Shown here piece by piece: positions 45,270 to 56,569 of a stretch of 64,000 nucleotides of DNA. The stretch's first letter is position 1, and each line of letters starts with the position of its first letter. Both the position numbers and the translations under genes were made by a program. This stretch comes from Limonium bicolor (Eukaryota > Streptophyta > Magnoliopsida > Caryophyllales > Plumbaginaceae), in the NCBI GenBank assembly GCA_023374045.1, contig CM041783.1, positions 124,311,503-124,375,502 on the forward strand, written 5' to 3'. Under the pieces are notes generated by a model, which worked only from the letters and a program-made list of their open reading frames with translations, was not told where the DNA came from and searched no databases.

Positions 45270-46557
45270 CAAACTCTTAATTTTAAACTTGTTTAATTTG
45301 AAGAAAGAGGGCTTAACTCGAAATTGTTTATTACGGCTATTATTACGTTGTTTGTTTACTTTCGTGCGCAATTTAATTTTCTGCACCTTTGCATCATATG
45401 AGAGCGAGGGTCCACGCAAGCCGAATTCACCCTGGGACCCGCCTTAGGGTCCCCTGTCAGGAACGCACACCTTTTAAGGTGATGTGAATTAGTGGGGGAA
45501 AGAGGAGGATGTCGTCTAACCGCATCCCCTTAATACCTGGGCTTTAGCCCCAAGTATTTTTCTGGCAGTTTTCTTACGTAGCCTTGTTTGGTCATTCAAA
45601 AACCCGACCATAGACGCACACCTTCAGGTGATGTGAAAAAAGTGGGGAAGCCCAAAGGGAATAGTGTGCAAGCCTTTTCCTTTGTGGTGACCTGGGCCCA
45701 TGCCCTAAGCACCTCTCCGGATCGATCCGTACCCATTGGTCCAATTCATCTAGTGAGGACATGTTGAACTTGTGTGAAACCTTTTTTCTTGTGTGATCGG
45801 CCCACCATCAAGCCTAGAAATTGATAGAAAGCTTCCCTACATCAACTCAGCCTAACCCGAATTGGCGGCTTTATTGTTTGTGGCCCAAAGGCCCTGCTTG
45901 CTTTGAATATGTGAGTCATTTGTTTGGGCTTTGGCCCAAAGCCCTAAATCTAGGTGATTTCCCTTTCGGCCCAATTTGAATTTTCCATTTAGTTCTAGGC
46001 CCACAAAAAAAAAATCCACCTGAACTTGAATAACTCACGAATCTTGGAAGAAATTACGCCTAAATTTTGAATTCCTTTTCTGCTCAGTAGCCATCTTCTC
46101 TCACTCAAAGAAAGTTAGGCCCATTTGTGATTTAGGAACCATTCCAGTCCATGTGTCTTACTTCTAGCCCAAACACATTCCGGCGCAAGTGCCACATTCT
46201 CAAAATATTTTGGTCTAAAGACTCATTCTAGTCTAGGTGAACTTTTTATTCGGGCCCCGGCCCAAACCCTAGATATGGGCATCATCTTTTGGGCCCAATC
46301 TGAACAATCCATTTAGGTTTCACTCCAAATTCCAATTCACAGTCTAAAAAATACTTCAGCCCAAACACCTCATTTTCTGGGTATCCTGGCCCACTTCCTT
46401 TCAGTCTAAGCCTATTTCAGTCTTCAATTCACCTTGTGAAGCGCCAATTCTCAACCTAGTTTCATTCAGCCCACTTCCTTTTATTAGCTAATGATGGACA
46501 CCTTGGAAACAGGTAGACCCAAATCCTAAGTGTAGTGAAGGAGGAGATCCAATCAAC
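45270..46557 (+). other. 5' untranslated region of Tat-type element
   Basis: About 1.3 kb, non-coding. Two similar blocks, ACGCACACCTT(TTA)AGGTGATGTGAA and AGTGGGG(A/G)A, occur at about 45464 and 45613. From 45690 to 46480 there are about a dozen GGCCCA/AGCCCA motifs. Confidence 0.7.
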
Positions 46558-47187
46558 ATGGAAGCCTAGCTCGCAGCTTTGGAACAAAAGTTCATAGCCA
46601 CCATTGATGCCATGGAGCAGAGACATAGTGTTGTCGTGAACGCCATGGAATCCAACTACATCACCTTTATTGAAGAGTTGAAAGCAAAGGCCCTTTCCTT
46701 GGAGGCCGAACGTCAAGCTTGGGATGAATTAGTGGATAGGCTTCTCAATTCCCTTTATGATTGCACCAAATACGTACCACTAGGGCCCAAGGTCTACAAG
46801 GAAACATCGAAGAAATTTCCACAGAACTAAAGATAGCGATTAGGCAACCAGAAGTAGACAATCAGACTACAACTCACATCCAAAGTTGCACCCGTAAGAG
46901 GACCAGGCAGCATGAGGTAGACATTGATCAACAGTCAAAAGGACCTGGTCGGAGCGTTGGAACAGTAGAACTACCCCAACAGAACTCTTATCAGAGAGAG
47001 TTTACAAACATCGGCCGAACACCAAGTCAAGCACTCGAAGAGTTTCGAAGGAGATATCCGATGCAACCACTCGCCCTTAGGCTAGGAACTACGCATTTGG
47101 GGAGAGATCTTAATTATTTTTGTCACTTCCATCAGCTACCCGGTCACGAAACTGACCACTACAGGGCCCTAAAGCACAGGATCTAGG
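46558..47187 (+). pseudogene. gag: Gag remnant of Tat-type element
   Basis: ATG at 46558 is followed by a stop at codon 4. The frame then encodes a coiled-coil-like stretch (ALEQKFIATIDAMEQRH; ALSLEAERQAWDELVDRL). After a shift near 46830 the frame to 47187 reads IGRTPSQALEEFRRRYPM and DLNYFCHFHQLPGHETDHY, corresponding to the Tat/Ogre gag zinc-binding region, but the last Cys is Tyr. The gag core domain is absent. The product would not be a functional capsid. Confidence 0.65.
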
Positions 47188-48754
47188 ATCTGATTTACCA
47201 ACGGCTCCAATTCTAAGAACGTGGTAGAGTACGTAGAGCACGCACACCCGAGCGTCATTAGAAATTGTTGTTTTTATGTTTTCTCTTCATTAAGTAGATT
47301 TCTTTTCTTGATTAGTCATTTTTCATCTTTTATAGTAGTTAATTTTCTTTATCATTTTTGGTAGTTTTCCCTGAGTTTGTAATTTCCAACGCTATCTTTT
47401 CACTGAATAAAACATAGTTCCATTTTTACTATTTTTGTGCAAGTCATTATTCATTAATTCTTCAAAAAATAAGAAACAGAAAATGAGCACTCATGTCTTT
47501 CAAGGATCACGAAGTAATCATTTTCTGACTATTGAACGGAACGACTTGTCTCTTGTTTCTAAAAGTTTGAACATGCCTTACCAAACACCACGACTCACCC
47601 CAAAACATCCAAACAATCCATAAAGCGGTTCCAAGTGCACACATGTCAAATTTTTGTCATAAACCCTAAATCAATACTGGGGGCAATCTGAGCTCAGGAT
47701 CGTCATCTTTAATCTTTCATTTAAGCGTGTGAACTAGTCTTTGAGTGAATCTCACGAGGGAGTCTTGAGTGGTAAAACCATGAGTGAACGAGCATGTCAT
47801 TTTTGCATGACTCTAATAAGACCACATTCAAAGGTGAGGTAAACTGCATAACTCCGACCGAAGGAGATAATTTGTAAATTTACTCTTAGACCTGCGAAAA
47901 GTAACAAAGAACGGATACACAACTATCAGGAATGACGAAGCACCTAGGTACAGCACCACATAGCCAAAGGCTTGTGAACCCTGTCATTAAACCCTAGGCA
48001 CCCCCATTGAGCCTTTCATATATCCCTTTATGAACTCCACAAAATAACCCAGCCAATGATGAATGTCCAACCCGGTGACCAAAGGAAGTGAGGAGCCCAA
48101 CTCTCTGATAACATTTTCATCAGTCCAAAGAAGCAACGCCGCTATCAGCATGACGAAGTGATCCACAAATGGTCCCAGAGTGACACAGGATCCAAAGAGC
48201 TCACATCAAAGCAGCTCTCAAAACCCAAAACCGGGAAACACAAGAACCCCGAGGGCAAAGTCAAGAAAGGATAAAAAGGGCAAACCCAAAGTGCCTCGAA
48301 GAAATCCAAATAACAAAAATAAGAGAAATGGTGTAAACGACAACTTCTAAAGTTCCAAGTCCAAAGCTCAAAAACAAAGTCGACATGAAGCAGCCAAATG
48401 ACTTCAAGACAAGGAAAACGAATCAGAGAGAAGAAACAAGGTGTAACTTTGGTCACTCCTTTTGGCTCCATATACCCCAAACTTACCTCCACGGTCCCGT
48501 TGTCTTTCATCATACCCCATGGCCACGTTATAAGCTTTAAAGACTTCCGACTTGGTAATTGTGTATCTAATCACGTGAAAGTAACAGATTGAATGTGTAA
48601 ATCCATCAAATATCAAATTCAATCGTCTAGAAGTTGTGACCATAATTGAGAAACGAGTGCAAACATCAAACACGTTAAGTGTAGGTTAGAAAGCACCCCA
48701 TCAAAACATAAGCCTTAGCCCTGTGAGGACGAGACTCATTCACACGTTTAATCA
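47188..48754 (+). other. Non-coding interior of Tat-type element
   Basis: No recognisable coding motif. A PPT-like CTGGGGGCAATCTGAGC lies at about 47676, and the region 48120-48480 is A/C-rich with CCCAAA repeats. I looked for protease, RT and integrase motifs and saw none. Confidence 0.6.
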
Positions 48755-48861
48755 AAGAAAATATTGGGGGCAATCAATCGTTCCGATCGATTGCCATGAA
48801 CTCTTGCTCGGATTGTCTTACGGGGAAAATATTGGGGGCAATTGTTGGTTCCAACAATTGC
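48755..48861 (+). repeat. Duplicated PPT-like plus hairpin module
   Basis: Two units 68 bp apart, each AAAATATTGGGGGCAAT followed by a hairpin: 48769-48795 (stem GGCAATCAATCG, one mismatch, loop TTCC) and 48838-48861 (perfect 11-bp stem GCAATTGTTGG, loop TT). The purine part equals the element's PPT at 50875. Confidence 0.8.
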
Positions 48862-49229
48862 TATGACAACACCAATTGAAACCCGAAGCTTGAGCACCAC
48901 CAACATTAGCACCACACAGGCCCACATAAGCCTTGCCTCTACACCATACACCATAGGCTCATCATAATCCCTAATCACCACTTAAAAGGCCTTAAACCCA
49001 TACAATAGACATTATACACTCCCGCCGGCGGCATGTTCTTCTTCTAAGAAACAAATTGCAGATCAGAAATCTTTAGTCAGGAAATGATAATTTCACTTTC
49101 CTCATGAGTAAAGAAAATTTTTCTTCAAACATTGCCATGTTTGGTACCCTTTTTGGCAATTTCTTGTTCAAACACTTTGATTTCATTTTATAATTTCTGC
49201 ACACACCTCACTGTTGCCACGTTTGGCAT

Positions 49230-49720
49230 TATTACAATAAGTTTTCAACTCATTCTTTTGCACGAGACCTTTCCAACACATTCTTTTGCATGAGACCTTT
49301 CCAACACATTCTTTTGCATGATACCATTATCTTTCCAACACATTCTTTTGCACGATACTATTGTTTTTCCAACTCATTTTAGTTCAAGACCCTGCATCTT
49401 CATCAGTGCAAGATCCATCATTTTCTTTAGTACGAGACCTAGCATCTTCATTCAGTGCGAGACCCAGAATCAGTTTGTGACCCAGAATCAGTGCGAGATC
49501 CACCTTTTTCTTCATCCATTTAGTATGAGACTTCAGTGCGAGACCTAGCATATTCATTCAGTGCGAGACCAAGCATCTTTATTCAGTGTGAGACCCGGCA
49601 TTATGATCATCATGTGAGACCCAGCATTTTCACCATCAGTGTGAGACCAGTGTGAGACCAGTGCGAGACCAGTACGAGACCTAGTATCATCTTCAGTGCG
49701 AGACAAGTAGGAGACAGTGC
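49230..49720 (+). repeat. Degenerate tandem arrays (CATTCTTTTGCA and GTGCGAGACC units)
   Basis: 49230-49370: four copies of CAACACATTCTTTTGCA(T/C)GA, spaced 30-35 bp. 49400-49720: about 15 copies of CAGTG(C/T)GAGACC(C/T)AG with variable CATCTTCATT spacers of 10-35 bp. Short frames across them reflect the repeat only. Such arrays are common in 3' regions of Ogre/Tat elements, where they can seed satellites. Confidence 0.8.
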
Positions 49721-50057
49721 GTGATCCAAGTTGGCGGGGTAGTGGCAATAGGTCCCCATCTTCATGTCAACTTTTTAGGGAGAAACAACTAGTGGGCAGT
49801 GGAAATAAGTCCTTTAGGTAATCTAGAAGTTATCCCAGCACCCCAGTTGGTGGGCAGAGGCTATAAGTCCCCATAGTATACCAGCCAGGAGCATTGGAAC
49901 GGGTTTCGGTCCCCAGAAGCATCCGATCATCATCAGCATACCATCATGTCATCTTCATCAGCATATCATCATCATATCATCTCCCTCTGCATGACATCTA
50001 CCTTTGCATTACAGGTCCCCGACACCTTAGAATGTTCAGCATACTCTATTTCACTGT
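49721..50057 (+). repeat. Short repeats between arrays
   Basis: Three diverged copies of GTTGG(T/C)GGG(C)AG(T)GG...ATAAGTCCCC at about 49730, 49790 and 49848, then ATCATC-rich sequence (49920-49990). No gene. Confidence 0.6.
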
Positions 50058-50243
50058 AGGTAGTCAACACCTTAGAATAGCTTGACATCATTTTCATCAC
50101 GTTTAGGTAGTCAACGCCTTAGAATCGCTTGACATTATTCCATTTTCACTTTTAGGTAGTCAACGCCTTAGAATCGCTTGACATTATTTCATTTTCACTC
50201 ATAGGTAGTCAACACCTTAGAATCGCTTGACATTATTTCATTT
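50058..50243 (+). repeat. 49-bp tandem repeat running into the gap
   Basis: Units start AGGTAGTCAAC at 50058, 50105, 50154 and 50203 (periods 47, 49, 49) with the core CCTTAGAATCGCTTGACATT. The array is cut by the gap and a diverged unit (AGATAGTCAGTGCCTCAGAA) follows it at 50752. Confidence 0.9.
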
Positions 50244-50743
50244 NNNNNNNNNNNNNNNNNNNNNNNNNNNNNNNNNNNNNNNNNNNNNNNNNNNNNNNNN
50301 NNNNNNNNNNNNNNNNNNNNNNNNNNNNNNNNNNNNNNNNNNNNNNNNNNNNNNNNNNNNNNNNNNNNNNNNNNNNNNNNNNNNNNNNNNNNNNNNNNNN
50401 NNNNNNNNNNNNNNNNNNNNNNNNNNNNNNNNNNNNNNNNNNNNNNNNNNNNNNNNNNNNNNNNNNNNNNNNNNNNNNNNNNNNNNNNNNNNNNNNNNNN
50501 NNNNNNNNNNNNNNNNNNNNNNNNNNNNNNNNNNNNNNNNNNNNNNNNNNNNNNNNNNNNNNNNNNNNNNNNNNNNNNNNNNNNNNNNNNNNNNNNNNNN
50601 NNNNNNNNNNNNNNNNNNNNNNNNNNNNNNNNNNNNNNNNNNNNNNNNNNNNNNNNNNNNNNNNNNNNNNNNNNNNNNNNNNNNNNNNNNNNNNNNNNNN
50701 NNNNNNNNNNNNNNNNNNNNNNNNNNNNNNNNNNNNNNNNNNN
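50244..50743. other. Assembly gap, 500 N
   Basis: Exactly 500 undetermined bases inside the 49-bp tandem array. A round length suggests a placeholder, so the real array length is unknown. Frames reported across it are meaningless. Confidence 0.99.
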
Positions 50744-50874
50744 TCACTCATAGATAGTCAGTGCCTCAGAAGAGCTCGACACAATTTGCATACAGGGTCT
50801 TTTAAGATACGAAATTTTGAGGTATCACTCAGGCATCAACTAGACTCTTCATATCCATTACACAGTCTAGTTAA

Positions 50875-50885
50875 CGGGGGCAATC
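50875..50885 (+). promoter_or_regulatory. Polypurine tract of Tat-type element
   Basis: ACGGGGGCAATC directly precedes the 3' LTR start TGTTATACCC at 50886, a PPT form typical of Tat/Ogre elements. Confidence 0.8.
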
Positions 50886-52699
50886 TGTTATACCCAAAAT
50901 TTCAACCCCCCCCCCCCGATGTAGGGTTTGTTAAACTTTAGTGTTGTGAGAAGCACTTTGGTCAAGTGGTGGTGATTCCCGGTTCGATCGGTGCATTCCG
51001 GAGCACTAGGTGCAGCTCAGTCATCTTCAAGGGTATTTTTGTAATTTGTTAGGCCCTTAGGACCTCCTATAGGCTTTCTCTCTCCTCCGAAGAAGGGTCA
51101 AATCAATTCGAAATGATTTAAAGTTTTAACCCATATATAGGTTGACTTTTTGGACATAATGGCATTGGAATTTTGATTTTTCGAATTTCCAATAAATTTC
51201 TAGAAATTTCTGATTGAATCTGACGAGAAATTGAATTTAAAAGTATTCTAATACTCAAAAGATTCGATTCCACCTCAGAAAAATCACAATTATCATCCTT
51301 GACACGTGGTTAAAATTTCACAGCAAGATCCTTTTGGAAAGACACTTAACTAAGATTCCGAAAAATCTCGTTTTTACTAGATTTTTCTATCTTTAAGAAA
51401 GTTCATATAAAGGAGCAAATATTTTGATAACAATAGAATCACACAAGCTCTAGAACCCTAAGAAGTCAGAAAACACAGCCTCTCTTCAGCCTCTCACGTT
51501 ATTCAACACCCGACCACCAAAATCATACAGAAATTCCCCCGAAATCACCACTAAAACTCGTTTTGAAACTCCTAAAGCATCAACCATCATCAAAATCCCC
51601 CAAAACACCTCCCCCCCAAAACCGAGGGAGGAGGGAATTGGAAACATCAAGAACAACCAGTGACAGAACCCTGTTCGATGTCCTTTCGAATCTGCCATCA
51701 ACGAAGCTCCCGACGAATCCCGATGTGAAGAATCATTGTGAATTCGAAGATAAAACAGGTGGCAATTTACTTTTCTAACTCTCCACGACTTTATTAGTCT
51801 TATCTCAAAAATTTGGGATCAAACCTACTCTTTTCGGCTTCTGTATTGCTATTTTTTTTCGCTTCTGCCTTGTTACTGTTAGTTAAGTTTCATACTTAAT
51901 TCGACTTCAAACTGTGATTATTTGATTAGTAACATCTTGGAAATCTTTCAGGCTACGCGTGCATAAATTTGAGCCGAAAACACCGTCGGGAACCGCCAAA
52001 AACCCACCGTCCGTGGGTAGTCCCTGACCTCGGACCTATGGTCTGGGACCACGGACGGGTTGTCCGTGGCAACGGACACCCACGGACGGTGGCGCGATTT
52101 TTTATTTTTCAAGCTTTAGGGTTTTTAAAGTACATGTCCAGGCCCACGGACAACCTGTCCGTGGCCCCGGAATTTGCAAGTTTATGTTTTTATTTTAATC
52201 CAGTTTTCATAATCATGTAATCTAATTGCGGTCCGTGGTCTCGGACATTAGGTCTGTGGCTACGGACATAATTAAAATTTGACCTAATTCCGCCTTGAAA
52301 CCCTAGTTTAGGTAGTTTTATTTTTTAGTTTAATTTTCTATCAAAGAATGATAAAAAATAAAAAAAATCATAAGCGCGCACTTAGGATTAAAAATGACTC
52401 GTAACAAGCCGTAGTTAAACTAAGTACAGGAAAAACGAATTCTAGGGGTAATGAAAGTAATTGAACCCTGAATAAGTCGAATACCAAGCCCCAGAACCCG
52501 AACTCTACCTTTCCTAATTTGCCCTAGGTTAAAATTAGGTGGCGACTCATTATAGGTTCCAGTGAGCTAAGTTAGGATTTAATAATTAGTGTTATATAAC
52601 ATAGTTATTAATCTTAGGTTATAAGTGGACCTAGAACCCGATCAGATCCTTATCAACCTGAATCAATATAGGATAGGGGTTCAAAAATCGAGGCTCACA
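50886..52699 (+). repeat. 3' LTR of Tat-type element
   Basis: 1814 bp, same organisation as the 5' LTR. It has a shorter C-run and an extra stretch of about 45 bp near 51605-51660. Ends GGCTCACA at 52699, followed by the duplication ATGCG. Confidence 0.93.
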
Positions 52700-55600
52700 A
52701 TGCGACTGATATTATTTAAATCATACATGAAATGCTATAAACACATAACATGCTCGCATTCATCAGGTATTCAAACCATGGAATACATTCAACAAGGCTA
52801 ACACATTAAGTTTGTTAGTTTACATTACATTGTTCTTTAGGCTTTGAGGGTTTCTGCCTCAATAATGCCTCATTCTCATTAGTCACTAACTTATCCATTT
52901 TATCTGGATAGTTTTACTTGTTCTCTTAGATTCATAGACACCCTCGGTCTCGATCTAGTTCTCTTAACTATTCTACTCTTGAATAATTCTCAAGTCAATT
53001 CACTTGACCACCGGGTAGAGACACTCTCTATTCTCACCACCGGGCTTTTCTCATACTTACCCGCTAACCACTCTAGGTCGGATAGCTAGGGTTAAGTCTC
53101 TTAGACCTCCTGGCAGAGACGCACATATAGATCTCACCCCGGGATTTTGGGTTCTAGTCTTACTTCTCCGGTTTCGACCCTATATCGGGTCTAGCATGGT
53201 GGGAAGGTTCAACTAGAAACCGGAACTACTCTCTTTATTCCACTTTCTCATGTACGTCTGAATCTCTATCGGACTTCTCATATTCCCAATTACTCCTCTC
53301 CTCGGAGTCATAATACAATCATGTATATTAGTCTAGAAACATCGCTCTTGATGTCATCTAATAACTTAGGGAATTCTCTTGAGTTCTTATATTCTCATAT
53401 TTAAGGGTTGCCCCTATGTTACCACTACTTAGAAGTTTGGTTATAGTCTCTTGTTGGTTCAAATCTTCATGTAGGAGGTCGACTAACATTTTTATGGAAT
53501 TTTGGTGAATTCCGCATGTCTTACTATTTTAGATGAGTTCAAGTGTTTGAATGGTCATTGTTCTCTCAATAGAGGTTCCTTATATTTCCTTTCCACTATT
53601 AATCATTTTGAGGACTGTTTCTTTCGATTCTGTAACCGTTGTTTAGCTTTCTTTCAGGAGATGGTCTACTATTCTAAGTTAGATCGCAAGCTCAAGGTAA
53701 AGACGGTTAGCTCACACAAGAAACAACAACGCGTCAAGATATACAATGCAATATTCATTTTCATGCGTTTATATTATAGGTCGGTTCATATAAACAAGTA
53801 GCACACAAGCCGAGTGTAACTCGGTAGGACAAAGATTGTAAGAAAACCATACCGTTCACCATGGAACTACTCTAGTGTGTCGTCACACGCTCCTCGGATG
53901 ATTCTCGCATCACTGATAACATTCTAGGTGTTGCTATTAACGTCAAGGCAATACAGAATTTAAACGACTAATGCGCACGTAATTAACCCCGTTATACTGT
54001 TAATCTTAATTTTACTCATGTTATCATAAGTTCTCAACTGTCACATTCAATCTCATACTTGTTCATACTTCTAATGACCTTTCCATGTCACCAAACAAGT
54101 CCTAATCATCGTCTAATACCAATACCAATCAATCCTCATCATTTAAATCCATTTTTAAACTCACAGATGAATTTTAGGAGTGGTCCAGGACCTTGTCCGG
54201 ACCTTAACTCCCGGACCAATGCATTACTACAACTCTTTGGACGATTTTTACACTGGTCTGGGACCTTGTACCTGAGGTATGTCCCGGATAAAACACTGAA
54301 ATCTATTCTCGGTGGTTTTTTTATCATGGTACGGGACATGTTACATGGCCTAAGTCCCGGACCAACCCTTTTCAGTAACTCTTGGAGCGTTTTTTTTTTG
54401 TGCTCCAGGACCTTATCCAAGGACTAGGTCCCGGACCTTGCTAAAATCTGTTACATTTGACAATTTTCAATTACTATTCCAACCTCATTTCTTACCCATT
54501 TATTTTCTAACCTTTCCACATGTTTCCAAACATGTTCTTACACCATAATGACACCTTAAACCTCCTTAATCCATTGATCAGACCCATTACTCAATCCTTA
54601 ATCAATTATACAATTCTCATTCTCATTTTTTGCACTTACAACTTAGTTTCTAGGTTCTAAGATGTATTTTTGCTCACTAGATGACTAACCCAATTGTTTT
54701 GACCATACCAATTCATTTTTAGACCTTTTCATCCCTATTACCCAAGTTCATCCTTTACTTTCAAGGTTATACCCACTAGTTCATCTCTATCAATCCAAAA
54801 CATTCCAACATCACATTTGATACAGATTTTTGCTCATCTCCATCCAATTCTTATACTCTAGTTTTGGTGTGTTTAATTCACCCATATACACTATACTTCC
54901 TCCTAATTAACCCCAGGTTCTTTAAACTCATAATGCACCTAAAAGAACACTTGGTTTCTATAGAAATTTTGCCATAACTCATTACTACACTTGTTTATCC
55001 AAATTTCATTGTCTTCGTCACCTAATCCAAAACATTCACAATTCAACACAAGCTAACCAAATCCTTGGTTGATTCTACCAGCACACAATTTCATCCAAAT
55101 CTCATCAACCACATTATAATGCAATAATCTTAAATTGCATGGCACTTAGGCCCTTAAAGAACATAATTTAAATAGCTCTACTAACATTAGTTCAATGCCA
55201 TTCACTTGCATTTTCTCAATTCATTTTCAGCCCCAATTATATCAACCTAGATACAATTCCCATAATACATTAACACAAGCCTTAAGGTAGAACATTTACC
55301 TTAAATTTTCAAGTTCCTCTTTTCACTTCTCTTCCCCTTTTCTCTTGTTTGAAACCGGCCAAGGGGAGCAATGTGGTTGCCAAATTCTAACCAATGCCCA
55401 AATAGGGAATTGAGCACCAAGCAATACACTTAGACTCATTAATTACTCTAGAATTAACTTAAGGATGGAAAGGAAGTGCTTAAAGCACTAACATTGGGTA
55501 TTACCTTTAAAACCCTAGATTCGATTTTCTTCCATGAATCAAAGGAGAGCTCCAGCTACACTTTTAAGGCTTGGACAAATACTCATACAAGGAGAAAAAC

Positions 55601-56569
55601 AAGGTACTTTGAGGGGCAAATTTCTGTCAAGTAAGAAATTGAGGAAATGGAGAGTTTTTAGAGTTTTCCTTACCTTAAATCAAAGAGGAGGTACTCTAGC
55701 TCCAGAAAATGCACTTTTCCCCTCAAATGGAGCTCTACCCATGGAGGTCAACTTCAGCCATTTGAGATTTTGAAAGGTGGAGAAGAAAGCCCTTGACTCA
55801 ACTAAGAAGAATATGTGTTTAGTTTTTTATTTGGAGTCTTGTGGAGACATGGGCAAGTGAAAGAAGGCAAGCAACCATGGGAGCTCTAGCTTGGCATGAG
55901 GAAGAAGAAGGGAGAAGAGAAAATCGGTTGGGAGAGGGATAATAGAATGGCTAAGAAGAAAAGAAATGAGAGGAGAGTGAGAGAAAGTAAGGTATTTGTC
56001 TACTTTATTCCCCTTCTACTTTATTACTTCTTTTTTCTCTTCTCACTAAAAAGGAGCTAGTTTAGCTGAAAAAGAAGGGTGAGTCATCACCTTATAAAAC
56101 CGGGCCCCTCTCTTATTTGGGCAAGGGCATTTTTGTCTTTTCGCCAGAAACGCTCCTAAATTCCCGGTTTGGCACTATTCATCAACCGGGGCCGTTTTCC
56201 GGATTTTTCCCATTTATTAATTTTAATGGTTCGTAAACCTTCATTATAGTTTAATTATAGTTATATGATCAACTATAATTTATACACATCCATTAAACAG
56301 CTCAAAGTCACATTCCCGGGTTTTCCAGGAAAATGCGCTTTAAAAATTCATTTACGTTTTTAACACACTATATGGATTCATTTTCTTCGGGAATTGTTGC
56401 CATATGTTTTGTGTATAACTAAGTCTTAGGAATCCATCTAGGACCCTAGTTAAGGTCATACACCTCCTATGATTGCGTAACGCATGTTTTTTACGTCTTG
56501 TGCTTTTTAAGCGTTTTCCTTTTCCTCTTGGTTTTACTTTCTTCACCAATATTCTTTAGGCATCATTAG
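52700..56569 (-). mobile_element. Giant LTR of family G, minus orientation, main portion
   Basis: Continuation of 42996-43472 after the Tat-type insertion (first five bases are its duplication). Carries the conserved core inversely (53807-53863), a four-unit GC-rich hairpin array (54170-54440), AAGGTA/TACCTT motifs (55260-55680) and TGAGTCA at 56080-56086 next to TATAAAACCGGG. Its 5' end is not reached: plus-strand LTR sequence starts at 56570. AT-rich, no gene. Confidence 0.78.

Larger units (their letters stand above)
43473..52699 (+). mobile_element. Tat/Ogre-like non-autonomous Gypsy element (LARD), 9.2 kb
   Basis: LTRs 43473-45248 and 50886-52699, both TGTTATACCC...CTC(G/A)CA, flanked by the perfect duplication ATGCG (43468-43472 and 52700-52704). 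PBS at 45252, PPT at 50875-50885. The internal 5.6 kb keeps only a gag C-terminal remnant; no protease, RT or integrase motif was found in any frame, although a 500-base gap hides part. Tandem arrays fill its 3' half. Replication would need a related autonomous partner. LTRs differ by substitutions and a roughly 45-bp indel (51600-51660), so it is older than the Athila insertion. Confidence 0.92.

Noticed and set aside
46462..46716. Minus-strand frame over the Tat gag remnant
   Set aside because: Shadow of the plus-strand gag-like frame, which has the coiled-coil and zinc-region similarity.
49230..50243. CRISPR-like appearance of short repeats with spacers
   Set aside because: Units are degenerate, spacers are themselves related, and the setting is a plant retrotransposon; no cas-like gene.
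50227..50757. Frames across the N-run
   Set aside because: They consist of undetermined bases.
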